A stretch of DNA of 64,000 bases. Origin: Chitinophagales bacterium. Its GTDB lineage: Bacteria; Bacteroidota; Bacteroidia; Chitinophagales; Saprospiraceae. Location: positions 62,001 to 126,000 of the forward strand of contig JAAFJT010000002.1 in NCBI GenBank assembly GCA_013298955.1. The letters run 5' to 3'. Positions within the stretch are counted from its first letter, which is position 1. Each line of letters begins with the position of its first letter. The position numbers and the translations under genes are program-made. Under the pieces are notes generated by a model that did not search any database, was not told where the DNA came from, and was given only the letters and a program-made list of their open reading frames with translations. Below, in pieces: positions 60,230 through 64,000 of the stretch.

Positions 60230-61873
60230 ATGAGACCGAGTAACTTTTACTTCCTGGCGTTTGGCTTACTAATGTGTTCAAATGCGGTCTTCGCGCAGTC
60301 CTCCAAAGTGACGCGTGCAAGACAATATATGAAAGATTTGAATTATACAGAAGCCATCGAAATTTTACAGCCCTTAGCGGCAAAAGACAATAATCCAGAT
60401 GCAAAGATTGCATTAGCTGAATGTTATTTAAAAGTCAGCGATGTGGTCAATGCAGAAATGATGTATGCCCAAGTGGTCAAATTGCCCACTGCGCAACCCG
60501 TACATTATCTTTATTATGGTCAAATGTTGCAACGCAATGGCAAATGTGATGCAGCCAAAGATTGGTATGCGAAATTCACCGAATCCGCGCCTGAAGATGT
60601 GCGCGGTCAACACCTCCACAAAGCCTGTGAAAATGAACAAGAATTGAAAACCAAAGGAGATGGTATCTATGAAGTGGCTACGACGACTTTCAATTCTCGT
60701 TTAGATGATTTTGGTCCCGCTTTCTACAAAGATGGCAGTCGGGAAGGGCTTGTTTTTGCGTCTGAACGCGATAAAGGCGTGATTGTAAAACGCAATCACT
60801 CTTGGACGGGCAATCCCTTTTTGGATTTATATTTTGTGCCTGTTAAAAAAAGTGGTAGTAAAATGGTGTATGGTCGCCCTGAGAAATTTGCATCGGATAT
60901 TAATTCTAAATACCATGATGCGATTGTAACGTTCAGCAAAGACCAACAAACGGTTTATTTCACTCGAAACAACTTTACACACGGCAAAGCGGGTAAAGAT
61001 GATGATGGAACGATGAAATTGAAAATCTATTCAGCTCAAAAAGGAAAAGGTACAACGAGTTGGGGCAATGAAATGGATTTGCCATTCAATAGTGACCGTT
61101 ATTCTTGTGCGCATCCTGCATTGAGCGCGGATGGAAATAAGTTGTATTTTGCATCGGATATGCCATCTGGTTATGGCGGCATGGATTTATATGTTGCTGA
61201 AAAAGAAAATGGCAAATGGGGCGCACCTGTTAATTTGGGACCTTCGGTCAATACAGAAGGCAATGAATTGTTCCCTTATATTCAAAATAATGGACGTTTG
61301 TATTTTAGTTCGGATGGACAATTGGGTTTAGGCGGTTTGGATATTTATTATGTGGATGAAAAAGGAGCCAATCAATGGACTGCGCCCGAAAATATGGGTG
61401 GTCCTATCAACTCCAAAGATGATGATTTTTCCATTTCATTCAATGAAGATGGGACGGCAGGTTTCTTCTCGTCAGACCGTCAAGGCGGTGCAGGACGCGA
61501 TGATATTTACAGTTTTACAAAGGCGGCGATACCTGTTCAAATCTTCGTTTATGATGAAGAAACCAAAGAACCGATTGAAAATGCGTCGGTTACGAGCGAT
61601 TCATGCAATCGGGCAGAGTATAAAACAGGTAAAAATGGTCGGGTCAGCGTTGATATGAAATTCAATACTTGTTGCACATTCAAAGCGGGTAAAGATACGT
61701 ATGAACCCAATTCTAAGGAGGCTTGTTCTAAAGCCGCTAATGAAAAAGGAAGTGATTTAGTAGAGATTCCATTGCGCAGACAGATGCGGTTTTTGATGGA
61801 AGGTGTAGCCTATGACCAAGTATTAGGGACACCGTTAGAGATGAATCCAATCCTGAATTGGATAAATTGTTGA
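60230..61873 (+). CDS. PorE-like TPR/PD40/carboxypeptidase-regulatory protein, 5' part of a disrupted gene
   Basis: A 547-residue frame. It has a signal peptide (1-23; NAVFAQ), TPR-like helices (about 25-145), PD40 propeller repeats (about 155-430; ALSADGNKLYFASDMPSGYGG) and a carboxypeptidase-regulatory-like domain (about 440-525). The second such domain begins at FLMEGVAYDQVLGTPL and is then lost: the frame ends EMNPILNWINC. The same DNA read one base off continues as DESNPELDKLLKML of an OmpA domain (next entry). Homologues carry roughly 100 or more residues between these points. PorE (PG1058) is a T9SS-associated peptidoglycan-binding lipoprotein with this domain order. Confidence 0.8.
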   Translation: MRPSNFYFLAFGLLMCSNAVFAQSSKVTRARQYMKDLNYTEAIEILQPLAAKDNNPDAKIALAECYLKVSDVVNAEMMYAQVVKLPTAQPVHYLYYGQMLQRNGKCDAAKDWYAKFTESAPEDVRGQHLHKACENEQELKTKGDGIYEVATTTFNSRLDDFGPAFYKDGSREGLVFASERDKGVIVKRNHSWTGNPFLDLYFVPVKKSGSKMVYGRPEKFASDINSKYHDAIVTFSKDQQTVYFTRNNFTHGKAGKDDDGTMKLKIYSAQKGKGTTSWGNEMDLPFNSDRYSCAHPALSADGNKLYFASDMPSGYGGMDLYVAEKENGKWGAPVNLGPSVNTEGNELFPYIQNNGRLYFSSDGQLGLGGLDIYYVDEKGANQWTAPENMGGPINSKDDDFSISFNEDGTAGFFSSDRQGGAGRDDIYSFTKAAIPVQIFVYDEETKEPIENASVTSDSCNRAEYKTGKNGRVSVDMKFNTCCTFKAGKDTYEPNSKEACSKAANEKGSDLVEIPLRRQMRFLMEGVAYDQVLGTPLEMNPILNWINC

Positions 61874-62226
61874 AAATGTTGAAAGAGAATCCGACTTATA
61901 TCATTGAGTTGGCATCTCACACCGATTCACGCGGCTCCAATGCGTATAATAATCGATTGTCACAACGCCGTGCAGAATCCGTAGTACGTTGGTTAGTCGA
62001 GAAAGGCATTGAGCGCGACCGTTTAGTACCAAGAGGTTATGGTGAAAATATGAATGTCAATAAATGTGCGAATAATATACCATGTAGTGAGCAAGAGCAT
62101 CAAATGAATCGTCGGACGGAGTTCCGCGTTATTGGTTGCAAAGGCTGTATGGAAAGCGAAAAATCAAAAATTTCGCGTCCGAATCAGAATACAAAAGTGG
62201 ATAGTTGCAAAGGTTGTCCCTTTTAA
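61858..62226 (+). CDS. OmpA C-terminal domain, 3' part of the disrupted PorE-like gene
   Basis: The frame (122 residues from its first ATG) encodes most of an OmpA peptidoglycan-binding domain: YIIELASHTDSRGSNAYN, RRAESVVRWLVEKGIERDRL, GYGENMNVNKC and EHQMNRRTEFRVIG. A Cys-containing tail (KGCMESEK, CKGCPF) follows. The first strand and helix (FDFDKxxxR region) are missing. It is in a different reading phase from the 60230 frame; the phases meet near 61835-61842. As it has no own signal peptide, it is unlikely to be an independent protein. A strong terminator follows. Confidence 0.7.
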   Translation: MDKLLKMLKENPTYIIELASHTDSRGSNAYNNRLSQRRAESVVRWLVEKGIERDRLVPRGYGENMNVNKCANNIPCSEQEHQMNRRTEFRVIGCKGCMESEKSKISRPNQNTKVDSCKGCPF

Positions 62227-62262
62227 TCAACACGGCTAGAGTAAAAGTGAATATATATGGTG

Positions 62263-62296
62263 GAGTAGTTGCGTTAGCAACTGCTCTTTTTTTTTG
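62263..62296 (+). terminator. Strong intrinsic terminator
   Basis: GAGTAGTTGC and GCAACTGCTC form a 10-bp stem (one G-T pair) around a GTTA loop, followed by nine T. It is the most classical terminator in the window. It ends the T9SS cassette. Confidence 0.85.
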
Positions 62297-62327
62297 CTAC
62301 AAATGGGTCAATTGTGAATGTTTTTTA

Positions 62328-62335
62328 TAATTTTG
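62328..62335 (+). promoter_or_regulatory. -7 box (TAATTTTG) for the isomerase gene
   Basis: A TAnnTTTG match lies 30 nt upstream of the ATG at 62366 and after the terminator. No correctly spaced -33 box is found. Confidence 0.4.
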
Positions 62336-62365
62336 TAGCTTCATTTTTATTGAAAAAATTACAAT

Positions 62366-63433
62366 ATGAAAACCATTCAAGGTCCCGCTATTTTCTTAGC
62401 GCAGTTTATGGGCGATGAAGCCCCTTTCAATTCGCTGGATACGATAGCGGATTATATGTCCAAATTAGGTTATAAAGGCGTACAATTACCTTCTTGGGAT
62501 AGCCGATTGATTGACCTCTCCAAAGCCGCTGAAAGCACCACTTATTGTGATGAGTTAAAAGGCAAATTAGCGGATAAAGGTTTGGTAATCACCGAATTAT
62601 CAACGCATTTGCAAGGTCAGCTGGTTGCCGCACATCCAAGTTATCATGCCTTATATGACGGTTTTGCCCCTGCGAATGTATCCACAGCCACTTTGGGCAA
62701 TGATAAAAAACGCCGCGAGTGGGCAAAAGACCAATTGATATTAGCTGCCAAAGCCTCAAAAAATTTAGGTTTAACGACACACGTAGGTTTTTCGGGCGCG
62801 TTAGCTTGGCCCTATTTGTACCCATGGCCACAACGTCCTGCGGGCATGATAGAAACGGCTTTTAAAGAATTGGCAAAACGCTGGAAGCCTATTTTAAATG
62901 TATTTGATGATTGTGGCGTTGATTATTGTTACGAATTACATCCGGGAGAAGACTTATTTGATGGGACGACTTTTGAAATGTTTCTGGATTATTTAAAAGG
63001 GCATCCGAGAGCCTGTATCAATTATGACCCAAGCCATTTTGTATTACAATGTCTTGATTATAAAGCATTTATAGATATTTACCATGAGCGCATCAAGGCA
63101 TTCCATGTCAAAGACGCTGAATTTAATCCAACAGGCAAACAAGGCGTATATAGTGGTTATTCGAGTTGGGCAAATCGGGCAGGGCGATTCCGTTCTTTGG
63201 GAGATGGGCAAGTGGATTTTAAAGCCATTTTTTCCAAATTAGCACAATACGGATACGATAGTTGGGCTGTTTTGGAATGGGAATGTTGCATCAAATCCTC
63301 CCACCAAGGAGCAGCAGAAGGTGCGCCGTTCATTCAAAAACACCTTATCGAAGTAACCGAAAGGGCTTTTGACGATTTTGCAAGCGCGGGAACGGATGAA
63401 ACCTTGAATAAAAAAATATTAGGTTTAATGTGA
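62366..63433 (+). CDS. Sugar phosphate isomerase/epimerase (AP endonuclease 2-like TIM barrel)
   Basis: A 355-residue cytoplasmic protein with a xylose-isomerase-like barrel: FLAQFMGDEAPFNSLDTIAD, GYKGVQLPSWDSRL, LVITELSTHLQGQLVAAHPS, then metal-ligand motifs CYELHPGEDLFDG, INYDPSHFVLQ, KAFHVKDAEFNPTG and AVLEWECCIKS. These Glu, His and Asp residues would bind a divalent metal. The family covers sugar epimerases, inosose dehydratase-like and hydroxypyruvate isomerase-like enzymes; the substrate cannot be fixed. Sugar catabolism would fit the SusC-like receptor gene that follows. Confidence 0.85.
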   Translation: MKTIQGPAIFLAQFMGDEAPFNSLDTIADYMSKLGYKGVQLPSWDSRLIDLSKAAESTTYCDELKGKLADKGLVITELSTHLQGQLVAAHPSYHALYDGFAPANVSTATLGNDKKRREWAKDQLILAAKASKNLGLTTHVGFSGALAWPYLYPWPQRPAGMIETAFKELAKRWKPILNVFDDCGVDYCYELHPGEDLFDGTTFEMFLDYLKGHPRACINYDPSHFVLQCLDYKAFIDIYHERIKAFHVKDAEFNPTGKQGVYSGYSSWANRAGRFRSLGDGQVDFKAIFSKLAQYGYDSWAVLEWECCIKSSHQGAAEGAPFIQKHLIEVTERAFDDFASAGTDETLNKKILGLM

Positions 63434-63617
63434 TAAATTGGAACGCTACACCCGTAAAACCTAAAAAAATATCCTAAGAACAACTGTAATTTCCAAAATT
63501 AGCGTTAATTTGCGGCGCAATTAATTTTGATGCAAAAAGCAACTCCGATTTTCATGGTAGGTCGTAGTTATAGGCAAACAACATCGTCTTATTCAATTAT
63601 TGTTTTTTCTAAAATTT

Positions 63618-64000
63618 ATGAAAAAAAAATATCAACAATTTCTTCAACTGGCATTATTGCCACTAAGCATGTCTATCACTTGTGTGATGCCCGTATGTGC
63701 TGATAATCAACGTGTTACCTTAAAAAAATCAATTCATTTATCAACGCCTGTTACCGTACAAACCATTGTAGGGAAGGTCAAAGATAAAAATGGTGAACCG
63801 ATTATTGGCATGAGTGTCAGTATCAAAGGCACGACACGTGGTACTTTGACGGATGCAGAGGGCAATTTTACCTTAGATGCAAGCACTGGTGATGTGTTGT
63901 TATTCACGTTTGTAGGCTTTAAAACGCAAGAAGTAGCCGTTACAGCAAGTACTTCTTCGTTAGATATTACAATGGAAGAATCGGCTTCTTTGATTTCAGA
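63618..64000 (+). CDS. SusC/RagA-type TonB-linked outer-membrane protein (5' end only)
   Basis: A partial gene cut by the window end (127 codons visible). The N-terminal export signal (MKKKYQQFLQLALLPLSMSI ... VCAD) is followed by a carboxypeptidase-D-like regulatory domain: TIVGKVKDKNGEPIIGMSV, SIKGTTRGTLTDAEGNF and FVGFKTQEVAV. This is the standard start of SusC/RagA TonB-dependent transporters, which import glycans or peptides with a SusD lipoprotein. The plug and barrel lie outside the window, so a plain TonB receptor cannot be excluded. Confidence 0.75.
   Translation, partial: MKKKYQQFLQLALLPLSMSITCVMPVCADNQRVTLKKSIHLSTPVTVQTIVGKVKDKNGEPIIGMSVSIKGTTRGTLTDAEGNFTLDASTGDVLLFTFVGFKTQEVAVTASTSSLDITMEESASLIS

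Noticed and set aside
1-64000. tRNA, rRNA, riboswitch or integrase-bounded island
   Set aside because: I found no T-loop-like tRNA signatures, rRNA segments, known riboswitch cores or integrase/transposase genes with terminal inverted repeats. A covariance-model search would be needed to exclude small RNAs.

Overview
The window comes from an AT-rich member of the Bacteroidota, most likely a Saprospiria- or Chitinophagia-like lineage. The evidence is type IX secretion (T9SS) cargo with type A and type B (gliding-motility-associated) C-terminal sorting domains, two PorP/SprF outer-membrane proteins, a PorE-like TPR/PD40/OmpA protein, a SusC-like receptor, and promoters with the Bacteroidota -7 box TAnnTTTG. 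Start codons lack Shine-Dalgarno sequences. I saw no rRNA, tRNA, CRISPR array or intact insertion sequence.

Layout. Positions 1-1660 hold two small genes (one Lys-rich, one exported Cys-rich) in a repeat-rich AT region. Positions 1664-15726 are a T9SS surface island: two small type A cargo proteins preceded by near-identical promoter regions, a beta-helix/fibre-like protein, a 2121-residue protein carrying an internal CHAP amidase domain, a 1019-residue protein, and a PorP/SprF protein. Positions 15783-53600 are mostly housekeeping and accessory genes: a Uma2-like protein, a DUF3291 protein, a FadB-like beta-oxidation protein, a metal-type TonB receptor with a Cys-rich partner, DUF2480, ScpB, a methyltransferase, a TolB-like propeller, a polysaccharide deacetylase, asd, a DUF1508-TM-OmpA fusion, a PqqB-like MBL protein, an AlaA-like aminotransferase, a secreted nuclease, MsrAB, argB-argE, a GH13 lipoprotein, gltD, a MoxR ATPase, fbp, an Rpn-type nuclease, a GNAT protein and a WG-repeat lipoprotein. 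Positions 54016-62226 are a second T9SS cassette: a 1501-residue adhesin with 12 Cys-rich repeats, PorP/SprF, and a PorE-like gene that looks broken by an internal deletion. A sugar-phosphate isomerase/epimerase and the 5' end of a SusC-like receptor close the window.

The most striking unexplained signal is in the intergenic DNA. Class 1 consists of long palindromes whose arms are built from about 9-bp words containing GGAT or AGG (28006, 29602, 37629, 39151, 40514, 48405, and relatives at 19729, 41855, 46641, 52384, 58535). Some lie between divergent genes, so they cannot all be terminators. Class 2 consists of near-loopless 29-33 nt palindromes with a TTTNAAA-like centre (25931, 26036, 46752, 48480, 49579, 59884). 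These sit at gene 3' ends, or nested in the loop of a class 1 element. Decay is also visible: an AAA-ATPase/nuclease remnant at 20058-20336, a T9SS sorting-domain remnant at 29739-29922, and the PorE-like gene.

All calls come from reading the sequence. No database search was run. Domain names rest on recognised motifs and family knowledge.
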